From: Vicia villosa
Taxonomy: Eukaryota; Streptophyta; Magnoliopsida; Fabales; Fabaceae
NCBI RefSeq assembly: GCF_029867415.1
Contig: NC_081185.1
Coordinates: forward strand, 80,945,553 to 81,009,552
DNA length: 64,000 nt
Direction of reading: 5' to 3'
Shown in pieces: positions 10,550-21,431 of this stretch. The notes beneath the pieces were generated by a model. It did not search any database and was not told the origin of the DNA. It saw only the letters and a list, made by a program, of their open reading frames with translations. Positions within the stretch are counted from its first letter, which is position 1. Each line of letters starts with the position of its first letter. A program made the translations under genes and the position numbers.

Positions 10550-12443
10550 GATATTGGATCTAACTCTAGTATGGTCGAAGGGTAGCCTCTTGGTTCGACA
10601 GGATTAAGCATGAAGTCGAAGGTTGTTCACATGCTTGTGTCGAAGATGCTAGGGTTATTAGCATGTTAAATTATGTTTAGTGTTTAAACCCTAAATTGTT
10701 AAGTTAGCTTGTTTATTAAGTTGACTTGTGTAATGGGCCTTGTGGAAAAAGGCCATTAGTTAGTATATTAGGTTTTATTATAAATAGCATACTAGTCTCT
10801 CATCATTGCACAACAGCAAATCCTAATTTAGGGTGAGAGAGGTTATTTGTTATTCTTGTAAACTTGTAATCTTATTTTCAAAGAGAAAGTAGAAGAATAT
10901 CAGTAATAACAAATTCTTGTGGTCTTCTTCCTTGTCCTTTATTCTTCCCTTGTTTTATACTTTGTTCTAGGCATTGAATTCACAACAAGTTGGTGCGATG
11001 AGCGTGGAAAATATACCTTCAACAAAGTATAAGATTGAAAAGTTCACCGGAGTGAATAATTTCGGTCTGTGGCGCTTAAAGATGAAAGCCCTATTGGTTC
11101 AACAGGATTGCTTGGAAGCGTCTAAGGGAGAGGCAGCCATGAATGCTGAATTAACGGCAACGGAGAAGACGACTATGGTCGAAAAAGCGCACAACGCAAT
11201 TTTGTTGAGCCTTGGTGATAAGATTCTCCAGAAAGCATCAAAGGAGACGACGGCATCAGGGTTATGGGTGAAACTTGAAAGTTTGTACATGACCAAATCG
11301 CTGGTAAATCGATTCTACCTGAAGCAAGCTTTGTATTCTTTCAAGATGATTGAAGACAAAGTGTTGGCTGACTAGTTGGATATGTTCAACAAACTAATTC
11401 TTGATCTTGAAAATATTGATGTGAAGATTGATAATGAAGATCAAGCGTTGTTACTATTGTGCACTTTGCATCGATCACACACTTACTTCAAAGAAACTCT
11501 CCTGTATGGAAGGGAGTCCTTGACCTTTGAAGAAGTTCAATCAGCCCTGTATTCTAAGGACTTGAACATACGAAAGGAGCATAAATCTTCGACTGTTGGT
11601 GAAGGTTTGGCTGTTAAAGGAGAATCCTTGCGTAAGGATGGTAAGTTCGACAAGAAGAAGAGCAAAAGCCAATCGAAGTCTTACAGTAGCGAAGCATCTG
11701 GCATTTGATGCTATCATTGTAAGAAAGAGGGTCACACAAGAAAGGTGTGCCCTGAACACCTGAAAGATCATGGAGGTAAGGATAATGACAATGCAGCTAT
11801 GGTTCAAGATGATTTCGAATAATCTGATGTCCTTGTGGTTTCGAGCAATGAATCTAAGAAGGAGTGGGTTATGGATTCAGATTGCACTTGGCACATGACT
11901 CCAAACAAAGACTTGTTCGAGGAATCATGTGATCAAGATGGTGGATCAACACTACTGGGAAACAACAAAGCTTGCAAGATTGCAGGTGTTGGATCTTTAA
12001 GATTCAAGCTCCATGATGAGTCAATAAGGTTGTTAACTGAAGTCAGGTATGTTCCTGATTTGAAGAGAACTTTGCTTTCTCTTGGTGAATTCGACAAGAA
12101 AGGATATGTTTTCCAAGGAGAGAAAAGTATCCTAAGAGTCATGAAGGGGTCAAAGGAAGTCTTGAGAGGCGTGAAGAAACAAGGCTTGTATACCTTTGAG
12201 GCTGAAGTTGTAAGTGGCTCGACAAATGTTGCATCCATGAAACCATTGTCAAAGACAGAAATCTGGCACATGAGATTGGGCCATGTCAGTGAAAGGGGTC
12301 TGGTCAAATTAGGGAAACAAAATCTGCTTGGTGGAGACAAAGTCGAAAAGCTGAAGTTTTGTGAACACTGTGTACTTGGAAAATCTTGCAGAGTGAAGTT
12401 CAACAAAGGCAAACAAAGAACACATGGATCCCTTGATTACATC
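10550..12443 (+). mobile_element. Ty1-copia element 2: LTR, gag, protease, pre-integrase
   Basis: An LTR-like region (about 10550-10980, TATA box TATAAATA at 10779-10786) is followed by a gag-pol frame from the ATG at 10998. The frame stops being copia at about 12443, inside the integrase zinc region, where an unrelated repeat begins. The rest of pol and the 3' LTR are not in the window. The LTR start is blurred: the sequence GAGATATTGGATCTAAC looks like a damaged polypurine/LTR junction. Confidence 0.75.
10998..12443 (+). pseudogene. copia 2 gag-protease-preintegrase, three nonsense codons
   Basis: A single frame encodes, in order: copia gag (10998 to about 11700); a CCHC zinc knuckle, CYHCKKEGHTRKVC (11709-11750), that binds RNA; an aspartic protease region at about 11865-12100; and the GAG-pre-integrase zinc segment (HMRLGH near 12268, CEHC near 12361). 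Three in-frame stops are TAG at 11373, TGA at 11706 and TAA at 11820. Context fits original CAG, CGA and CAA, all C to T changes. The protease active site reads DSD where copia has DSG, so the enzyme would be inactive even with the stops repaired. The frame ends abruptly at 12443. Confidence 0.85.
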
Positions 12444-13819
12444 CTGTTTACGGTGATTTCCGGTAAACAACCGCTAGTCTTCCAAACTATAGTTTATACT
12501 TTGGTTACTCGCAGGATCGACTAGATTAATCCTAGGACATAGTCAAAAAAAAATTTGATATAATTTGGTTCATATTTGTTGGTTTTTTCTTCGAAACTCG
12601 TTTATGATGTGATCATGATCGTATGACTAATCATGCGAAGTAAACTTGTTATACACGTAAATATAACTTCGATAGAAATGTAAAAGAAATGTAAATTGCA
12701 TAAATGTAAAATACAAGAATGTAAATTACAGAAATGTAAAATACAGGAATGTAAAGTGCTTCGAATGAAAATTAAACGAAAGATAGAGAAATTATAAATA
12801 TACTTGAATAAAGAAAAATACAAATGTATTCAAAGTGGTGTTGGTGTCATACGTACATTTCTCAGCAAACTCTTTCTCTTAACACTTAATACTTGAGTAA
12901 TTTTGTGAGTGATTTATACAAAATGAACACCCTGTATCCTGATACTAAGACCCTTATTAATACTAATTCGACCCTAACGGTCCTACGCTAATGAAATGCC
13001 ACGTTGCTTCACATACATACGCTTTGAATCCTTGGGCGCCATCTGTCCTCATGCGGTTATACAAAGTGTTTCGAATTTCAAATCCTCCCGCCTAAATTTT
13101 ATTATGATACGTGGCAACGTGATCTCTAATGAGAATGCCGCCAAATACACCAAGTTTCAGTATTCTTTGTATTTTGAGAAAATGCTTAAGTCCCAAAGAC
13201 AACCTATCTCGATTCAGCTTCGATTTCAATCATATTCATCTTGACTTAACTGACATCCTCGAACCTGGCCATCAGGAGCCATTTTTATTCTCGCGAATGG
13301 CCATCAGAAGCCATTTTCCTTTGAACTCTAATTTCTTCAAAGAACATTTTCTTCAATCGAAATCTCCAGCTAACAAATTGCCCCCAATAAATGTCTGTTT
13401 CGAAAAACAAGAGAAATAGGCATTTCTTGTCATGATGAGATTTCGTTTTACTCATTTTTTAGAGTTCCAAGACACCTGACTAACGTCATAATAATTTATG
13501 ACTCATCTTTCAAAATGTATTGTCATTTTCAAAAAACGTCTCTTCAAAACATGCATCCCCACGTTTTGTCGCTACTTGTGATTATTGCTCCTAGATACTA
13601 GGAGTAAGGCTAGCAACTGTTCGACCGCCGTTAGATTAAATCATTTCTCACCGCGTGTCCTCTTGATCTTCACACAAGATTTGAAAAAGTTTCTAACTAA
13701 ACCTTTAAATACCTAAACCCTTTGCCTTCATACAACTTCATCTTTCAGTCTTCTGCAACCAACACAGAAAAAAGAAATCCTCTTTGGTTTTTAACCTAAT
13801 TGTTGAAACAAACACATCC
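12444..13819 (+). mobile_element. unidentified repeat carrying the PMD gene, 5' part
   Basis: Copia homology stops at 12443 and new sequence starts TGTTTACGGTGATTTCC (12445), with a short inverted repeat (GTTTAC...GTAAAC). The TG start suggests an LTR or similar end, but no second copy was seen. Inside are short tandem repeats of AAATGTAAAATACAGG type (12675-12760) and a T/C-rich stretch. TTTAAATACC near 13705 precedes the PMD frame by about 110 bp and could serve as a TATA region. No other gene is visible. Confidence 0.45.
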
Positions 13820-15157
13820 ATGGTGTCTTATTCAAATGCTCTCCAACTTGTCCAACAGTTTCAACACCCTACGCAGATAGGTAACCAACAGTACATTCCG
13901 GACCCAAACGTAGCAGAAACTCACGCTATCTACGCTTCTCATGTAATCATTCCTTTTGAACTTTCTGGAAAAACTCATGCTTTTATGGGTCCTTTACTTG
14001 GAGGAAATAACCCTTCTCTGGGTGAATTTTTCCCTACTTATTATAAGACTAGGCCCTTGGTTAGCAAGAACAAAATAGATGAAGATGGCAACCAAATCTT
14101 AGCTGAAACTGCCAATGTAGATGATGCTTCGACTGAAGCCACTGTAGCCTTAGAGAAAATTAGGTTGAACTATGCGGCCAATTTCCTAAAAGTCTTTAGA
14201 TCAATCCCTTTAGGAAAGGATCCTGACTTGTATTATGCTTGGTTGACTAAGGTAGAAAGCAAAAAGGCTTCGTTTTGGAAGGAATTAGGAATTTATGATC
14301 TAATTCAATTATCCAAAACAGGTTTAGAATACAACCAACCCAAGCTAGTAGCATCGGTATATTTTTGAGATGCTTCTCACAATACCTTCCACCTTCCTTG
14401 TGGAATGATTACCCTCAATCTCTTCGACATAGCCGCTATCACAGAGCTTCGACCAACTAGGGAAGTTTTCGACCCCAACTTCATGGATACTGACACCATC
14501 CAGTTCAAAGAAGTAAAAGTCACCTACACTGCTTTTATCCAGAGATACCATGTCCAAACGACTACTGAAGTCACAGATGAAGAACATATTGCATTTTTAG
14601 GACTCTGGCTTTTGAGATGTGTTTTTTGTTCTAGGTCCATCCAAGTGGCAAAGAGGTATCTTTGTATGGCTAACCAGATAAATGCTGGAAAAAGATTGAA
14701 CTTAAGCCAGTTAATTTTAGGGTTTCTTTACGAAAATCTTGGCGAAGCAACATATTTCGTCAAGAATTACAAAACGGGATCTCTCCTTTTCACTGGCCCT
14801 TTCTGGTTATTGCAGCTATGACTCAATGCTACTTTCGAGGCTCATCTCCCATATAGAGGTATCGTGGATGAAGAAGATACGACAATAAAAAATCGAACAG
14901 TCGAAGGGACTAAACTAGCTTACCTAACTCCCAAAGAAGAATCAGGAAAGCTTCGCGAGACTTTCCAAGCGTACATGATGATGTTCGCTAAACGTTACCA
15001 GTTCAGTCCTTCTATGGCTCCATTTGTAAAAAGGAAAGTAGGTCCCGAATGGTTTACCCGAGAATTTCCAGCAACTTCTCCAGATCAACAAGCTGCATCC
15101 ATGGTTATCTGGGAGACTTTTCTAACTCATAAACTGCTATACCATCGATTACGATCC
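13820..15157 (+). pseudogene. plant mobile domain (aminotransferase-like) protein, 5' part
   Basis: One frame from the ATG at 13820 resembles the plant mobile domain (PMD) family, found in MAIN/MAIL-type proteins and carried by many plant transposons. Recognisable segments are NTFHLPCGMITLNLFDIAA (about 14378-14434) and the helical block around RSIQVAKRYLCMANQ (about 14634). Two in-frame TGA codons, at 14366 and 14819, stand where tryptophan is expected (FWD and LQLWLNA contexts). A 12.9-kb Tat/Ogre-like element interrupts the frame at 15157. The frame resumes exactly in phase at 28066. Together the two parts would be about 548 codons. Its molecular function is not known to me. Confidence 0.7.
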
Positions 15158-18100
15158 TGTCATACCCCAAAATTTGCCCACCACATATTTATACTCAAGC
15201 TCATCTGAATGTCAGAAACTCAAGACTCGACTGACTGTACACTCTCCTAAACAGTAATCCTCAAACTAGGGTTTTGCATAGAAAAAGTCAACTAAACTTT
15301 GACTAGTCATAACTCTCACATGGAACATCCAAAATTTTCCATCCAAAGCTCATTTTGAAGGAAATTCAATTCTCTACAAATTTATGTCTCACATGCCAAG
15401 TCTAAAAATGCTTCATTTGAGAGATATGGACCAAAACATTATAGATCCTTTTCAAAAGTCAACAAGAAGACACTTTTTTCAAAAGAGTATAAAATGAGCA
15501 TGGAAAATAATTTTGATATGAGACCAAAGACACTGGTTAAAGGACTCTCTAAGGTTTCTAAAAAGTCTTAGAACACTTCCATACCTCAAAAAATGAGAGA
15601 GATGGGCCTTGTCAAAGTTGGGCTATTTTGGAAGAAAAAATGTGAAGAAAAGGGCTCCAAAATGAATTTTCTTGCAAATGGACTCAATCTTTTTTGGCCC
15701 AAGCTTGATCCTCGAGTTATCCAAGATTCAAAAATGAAATTGCCACGAAATTACATGATTTATTAGATTTATTATGAATTTTTATTCATTTAAAAGATGG
15801 TTAAAATCAAATAAACCAAAAGAAAAATCAAGATATGAATTAAATACACTTGGGAATCAATTTCAATCAGCATTCAAGTCATATATTCAATCCAATTTCG
15901 TGAGAAATAAGATTGGTTGGAAAAGATTGAAATTGAATCAAATTTAAAAAAGTTTAAAAACCAAATTTCTTATGATTGCAATCTTTGATTTAAGCAAGAT
16001 TCATTCAGTTTTTGGTGACCTAGTGCATCCCTATAAATGCTCAAGTGTATTCAGAGGCAAGGATTCGGATTTTTGGCAAGCATTGGCCGCCTCAAACCAC
16101 CCCAAACCGAACTCATAATATTGAAGAAAATTGAAATTTGTTCTTGGAGTTTGGGGTCGATAAAAGTAGTTTTGAAGACCCTAGCGTATTCCTGGAAGAT
16201 TCCGGAGTAATTCACGATCTCTACCAAGTTCGGAGACGTCCAGAACCGCGTTCTAACAAGCCACGGTTTGCGTGTTTTCTTTTTGCTTCAATTACGATTC
16301 ATCATACATCATAAATCGATTCCAATTGTGTATTTGTGTTTGCCTTGATGATTATGATCTTTCTGCACAATTAATTTGATTCTGGTTGTGTTTTAAGATT
16401 TATGCCATGGTTAGGGTTCTAAGCTTCCAAATTGGGGCTTTGTGATTTAAGAAAAATTAGACAAAATCATTGTTACCATCGTGTTCAGGAGGACAAAGGC
16501 AATTGATCCATGGTCTCATATGTCATTTATAATCGCTATTTTAGATTGTTTGATTTCGCAGGGCTATGGCTACCCACGAAAACCGTGGGCATAGCTGTAT
16601 GTATTTGCAGAGCATGAGTGAAGGAGAAGACTGCTGGGCGCGAATGGCTTTTTTTTTTTAATTTTTATTCGCAGTTTTTCCTTCATATTACATTTGCTGT
16701 ATATATATATCAAATAGCCAGCGCAGCGCAGATGGTTGGAGGCTTGTCTTGCAAGGAATAAGACCTGGGTTCGATCCCTTCTGGCCACACATTAATTTTT
16801 AGTGTTTAACAAATGACATGCTAACAGATACAGTGCTCTCCTCTCGTGCACGCCTACAATGCACTCTCGCATCCTCAGCCAATGGATCCCCATCAATCCT
16901 GATCTAACGCTCTTGAAGCTGTGTGTTTACCATGGCACTCACAGCTGAGCCACACCGAATCTGACAGCTAAGTTTCCCTTTTTTATTTATTTTATTTTTA
17001 ATTATACAATCTTTTCACTTATTATACTTATATATTTATACATATATCTCTTTTTCTTTATATATAGTATCTTTTAATAAAAAGATTTTATTAAAATTCT
17101 TTTTATATATAAATAACAAAATTAATTATTTATTTATTTATTTCATTTACTTTAATTATTAAAGTTTAGTTTTATCTATTTAAAAGTTCTTCAAAAAATC
17201 ATGTTTAATTAGCAAAAATTATGTGAATGTTCTTGGTCCGATTAATTTATTTTCCTTCCACCGATTTAATTAATTAGGTAAAAAAAACAATAATTAATTA
17301 AATTGATTTGGTTTATTCTATTAATCATAACTCGTTTGCGCCCAAATTAGGGTTTATGATGAACATTCCAATACACTGAAATTATTTCTTTTCTGTGCCT
17401 TTTCAGGGTTAGCAATATGATTAATCCCGACTGCGCGCCTATTCCGAAACACAAAGTTAAGTACTCTATTTAATTCAATTTAAATTTTTATTTGGTTTAT
17501 TTTAATATTAGGTTTGTTTCGCATTCATCTTCTTCTGCCTTGTCTCTTTTCAGGGTTAACCTTAAATCGTCCTATCAACCATATCAGATCAAATCCGAGC
17601 TAAGTACCCTGACCTATTTGATTATTTTTTATATATATTTATTTATTCTTTATTTTAGGGTCAATCCCGTTCGCCTTTGAACTAGCCATACACTCACCCT
17701 ATTTTTGTCTGTTTGCATTTTCAGGGTTTGTCGATCGCCAAAGCTACAAGTTTGGTAACCCTAAACCTTGTTTTCCTGTTTTATTATTACTTATGTCAAA
17801 CCCTATTAAGGGATCCGCTGGTTTCATTGTCCCCGTTCCCCTATTATTATGTAACTGTTTACTGGTTGTATTGTTTGGCCTTGAAGGCACTTAAATTATA
17901 TTATTATATTATTATTGTGTGGTTAGTAATGTAGGGAGTGACAAGATTAATTAATCAAACGTTAGATCACTAACAAGATAAAATATTCGAATACAACCAC
18001 ATGATTGTTGCACCCACACACCTTTAGGGTAATCCCTCTGGTTGCCTTTGTTGCCTTGTTGCCTTTAAGTGTACTAAATAGTCAAAGTCCCTCGATTCCG

Positions 18101-18793
18101 AGGATACCTAAAGCAAAACAAAATGTTGCCCTAAGTTCATTATCATCAATTCTGCCCCTCGAAGCTGCCTCGGTAAAAACATGATGATTGCCCCAATTGC
18201 TAAGGTATCCTCGCATGATGCCTAAAAAGATTAATGACTATTATATCCTTCCCTTAGACTACCTGCCCTCTTTATGGCATGGGACAGTCTTATGGCGAAC
18301 GATTACTCGATGACCCTTAAACATCCAATTGAAAGACTTCTGCCCTTTATGGCATGGATAGATCCTTTCGCCTCGAAAAGCTAAAAGAACGAATTTTCAA
18401 ACTTAAGGTAGTTGCTACTAATTGCTCGCTCTTTTCAAATTCAAATTAAAAATACTTTTCCAACTCAATTTCAAATACTTTCAAAACAAGGCTACGCTTA
18501 TTTACAAGCTAAAGTCCTTGGACAAAGTTTTTACTTTTTACACACTGCTCTTTTCAAACAAGTCAAACAAACAAAGTGAGCTAAGCAATTAAGAGCCCAT
18601 GGATAACCATGGATGCAAAGGGTGCCTTACACCTTCCCTTTGCATAAACTACCCCCCGAACTTAGATTTCTTTAAAAAGGTTTTTTTCTGTTTCTTTTTG
18701 CCTTTCCGAATTTGTTTGGATAAAATAAAAGTCGGTGGCGACTCTTGCTTACCGTACATTCCGATTATTAAAAAGTCAGTTCACCGTATTACA
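15158..18793 (+). repeat. 5' LTR of the Tat/Ogre-like element
   Basis: 3,636 bp, same length as the 3' LTR at a constant offset of 9,267. The two differences I noticed are G at 16067 against A at 25334, and C at 18649 against T at 27916. It contains a tRNA-like cassette (16717-16785) and an AT-rich block (about 16980-17300). Short open frames occur identically in both LTRs and look non-coding. Confidence 0.95.
16717..16785 (+). other. tRNA-like sequence with Pol III A and B boxes inside the 5' LTR
   Basis: The stretch GCCAG...CTGGC closes like an acceptor stem. It contains an A-box-like AGCGCAGATGGTT (16725-16737), an anticodon-type stem GTCTT/AAGAC and a canonical B box GGTTCGATCCC (16768-16778). 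The anticodon loop would be nine nucleotides, so it is not a working tRNA. It looks like a tRNA-derived (SINE-head) cassette fixed in the LTR. An identical copy lies in the 3' LTR. Confidence 0.7.
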
Positions 18794-18797
18794 GAAC

Positions 18798-18815
18798 TGG
18801 CGACTCTGCTGGGGA
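18798..18815 (+). other. primer binding site, TGGCGACTCTGCTGGGGA
   Basis: The sequence lies four bases after the LTR end. It is the primer site known from Ogre-type elements, which prime from an arginine tRNA. Confidence 0.85.
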
Positions 18816-19982
18816 AAATTTCGATTAAGAGGGGTTACCTTAAAGGTTTAGGATTCATTTTAAAATGTTTTCTATTGTTTGCTTTGTTTGTTTTATTTTT
18901 CAGGGGCGTTTTGGGAATTAACTGAAGGACGAATCCTATTCCCGGATTCAAGAACCCTTAAGATTAGGAGTGACATAGTCATAAGGACCTCTTTCACATA
19001 TGTGGGAGATGAGTCAATATGAAGTTCACACTTGAGTTAGGACTCCATAGCATATGCACACCTTTCTCAAATGAGGGGGGTCTATGTATGTGTCTGTGGG
19101 TGCGCCGGAGCTCAAGGACCTTTAGTTACCCTTAACCCATCCTGGCCTTTAGGAACGTAGCGGGGGGACTACTCTTGACAAATGTTAAGAACTAGTCGCT
19201 ACCCGATGCTACAATTCAGATAGGTTCTCTCTCAAAGTATCATTGCATGGTGCAAATGCATCATGTCCGAGGGTGCTTTAGAAGGGCTGACAATTCTGGA
19301 TAACTTGTAGAACCTGTTGCTGAAATATCCTTATCCATAGAAATACCCTTGGGAAGGACACCTGATCAGACTCCATGCAAGCCTTAAGCCAAAAATTGTG
19401 TGACTTGTGTGACTTGCTTGTGCTTGCTACTAACCTTCGTTTCCTCGCAGGTTTTGTTAAAAGGACTTGTTTGTCCTTACCATCTCACACTAAGTCTAAT
19501 GAACTGCATTCGCATAACATCATGGCATCATGACATCATAAGCATAACATGATTTAACTAACCCTTTCAAGGATCTTAGGAATTTAGGGCGCGCAATTTC
19601 AGGTGCTCTTATCAAGGACTGAATTCCTATCTAGGGGCAAGAGGATTTATTTTCCTCTAGCCACATGCCTTCCAATTCAGAGACTCAGTACCTATCAAGG
19701 GGCAAGGGGATTTATTTTCCTCTAGCCATACACTTGCAAATTCAGAAGTATCCCGAATCAGAGGCGATGACCCACTCGATATGGTGAGCTTGATTCTCAA
19801 AGAGGGACGTTCAAAGACAAAAGTCAGAATTCTTCAGACAAAGACGTGACCAAATCATTTTCTAAATGTTGCTAACTTAATTCCTAAAGATCCTTGAAAA
19901 CATTGCATTTGCATTCATAACACCGCATAAAAGGTTTCTTACAATAGGTCTCTCATCCTTCCTCGCTGTTTATTTCAGCATC
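18816..19982 (+). other. untranslated leader of the Tat/Ogre-like element
   Basis: About 1.2 kb between primer site and gag without a gene. It includes a partial direct repeat (AGGGGCAAG...GATTTATTTTCCTCTAGCCA, near 19625 and 19700). The start codon at 19983 is preceded by ATC, and no alternative upstream gag start is in frame. Confidence 0.7.
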
Positions 19983-21431
19983 ATGAATCTCGAACAATCA
20001 GTTAAGGATCTCCAAGCTCAAAACACTGAGTTCCAAGCCTTGATTTTGAATTTGTCCAAGGGGCAAGATGAGCTGAAATCCCTTCTGACTAAGAAGGAAA
20101 AGAAGACCAAGAAACCTAAAGGGGTTCTCAATATGGGAAGAAGGTTCAAAGGCCCTCTCAAAAAGGTTGAAGAAGCTGAAGCTCCCAAAGAGGGTAAGAA
20201 GACTCGAGGGAAAAAGCTTAGACCAATCTTGCAACTCAGGGATGCTGAAACCTCTGAAGACAGTGATGAGGATGAGCAAGATGATGATGCTAGTATCAAA
20301 ACCGATGCAAAAAGTAACCACGACTCTGCCGAACTCTCTGAAGAAGAAGAGGACTATTACCATGAGGGCGAACATCCCGATGACAAATACAAGATGTTAG
20401 AAGAGCGTCTGAGAAGTGTGGAAATTCAGAAGGTACCTGGGCTGGATTTTGAAGAGCTTGGACTTGTGCCTGGGGTCGTTATTCCTCCAAAATTCAAAAC
20501 TCCCGCCTTTGCTAAGTATGATGGAGTCTCTTGTCCTAAACTACACTTGAGGTCTTATGTAAGGAAGATTCAACCTCACACTGCTGATAAGAGGCTCTGG
20601 ATCCATTTCTTTCAGGAAAGCTTATCTGGAACTCAACTCGAATGGTACTATCAACTGGAAAGTACCAACATCCATACCTGGGAAGATTTAGTTGTTGCCT
20701 TCTATAAGCAATACCAATATAATTCCGATCTCGCACCAACTCGCATGCAACTACAAATCATGTCTATGGGACCTAAAGAAAGTTTCAAAGAGTACGCACA
20801 AAAGTGGAGAGATCTAGCTGGAAGAGTCCGACCTTCTTTGAATGATAGAGAGTTGGTGGACATATTCATGGGTACGCTAACTGGGCCGTTCTATAGTCAC
20901 TTACTGGGTAGCTCCTCATCTGGCTTTACTGACCTCATACTGACTGGGGAACGTGTCGAGAGTGGCATTCGAAGTGGTAAGATTCAAATAGCGACATCCT
21001 CAGGTACTACAAAGAAGCATTTCAATGGGAGGGCAGATTCCAATGCTGTGTATGGGCAGAAAAGGATAAACCATGATCAATCTATTGGGGCAGTTCTGAG
21101 CTCCACACCGGCGCCTCAACAAGGTCGTCAAGACAAACAAGTTACACCCAGACGTCAATTCACAAAGATCAATATGTCACTAGCTCAAGCACTACAACAC
21201 TTATTGAAGTTAAAGTTGATCACTCTAAAGGATCCCCCTAAGAATCCTAGTACTTCTGCTCGAAGCTATAATCCCAATATGAGGTGTGCATACCACTCTG
21301 ATAGTCCTGGTCATGATACGAATAGCTGCTGGACATTAAGGAACAAAATCCAAGATATGATCGATGCTGGAGAAGTCGAGTTTGATCCTCCTGAGACTCC
21401 TAATGTAGCTGCTAATAATGTGGATGGCTAG
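19983..21431 (+). CDS. gag: gag polyprotein of a Tat/Ogre-like retroelement
   Basis: An uninterrupted 482-codon frame encodes a Ty3/gypsy gag, the capsid and nucleocapsid precursor. Residues 1-40 can form a coiled coil (NLEQSVKDLQAQN...). Residues 85-135 are very acidic. The retrotransposon gag core lies at about 190-300, with the aromatic-rich WIHFFQESLSGTQLEWYYQL segment. A C-terminal Cys/His cluster around CAYHSDSPGHDTNSCW is a variant zinc knuckle near residue 435. There is no in-frame continuation into protease or pol. It is the only apparently intact retroelement protein in the window, and its integrity agrees with the young LTRs. Confidence 0.9.
   Translation: MNLEQSVKDLQAQNTEFQALILNLSKGQDELKSLLTKKEKKTKKPKGVLNMGRRFKGPLKKVEEAEAPKEGKKTRGKKLRPILQLRDAETSEDSDEDEQDDDASIKTDAKSNHDSAELSEEEEDYYHEGEHPDDKYKMLEERLRSVEIQKVPGLDFEELGLVPGVVIPPKFKTPAFAKYDGVSCPKLHLRSYVRKIQPHTADKRLWIHFFQESLSGTQLEWYYQLESTNIHTWEDLVVAFYKQYQYNSDLAPTRMQLQIMSMGPKESFKEYAQKWRDLAGRVRPSLNDRELVDIFMGTLTGPFYSHLLGSSSSGFTDLILTGERVESGIRSGKIQIATSSGTTKKHFNGRADSNAVYGQKRINHDQSIGAVLSSTPAPQQGRQDKQVTPRRQFTKINMSLAQALQHLLKLKLITLKDPPKNPSTSARSYNPNMRCAYHSDSPGHDTNSCWTLRNKIQDMIDAGEVEFDPPETPNVAANNVDG

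Noticed and set aside
16717..16785. A functional tRNA gene
   Set aside because: The anticodon loop has nine nucleotides, the stems are imperfect, and the sequence is part of an LTR present twice.
16570..18925. Short open frames in the Tat/Ogre-like LTR as genes
   Set aside because: They occur unchanged in both LTRs only because the LTRs are nearly identical, are under 110 codons, and show no protein features.
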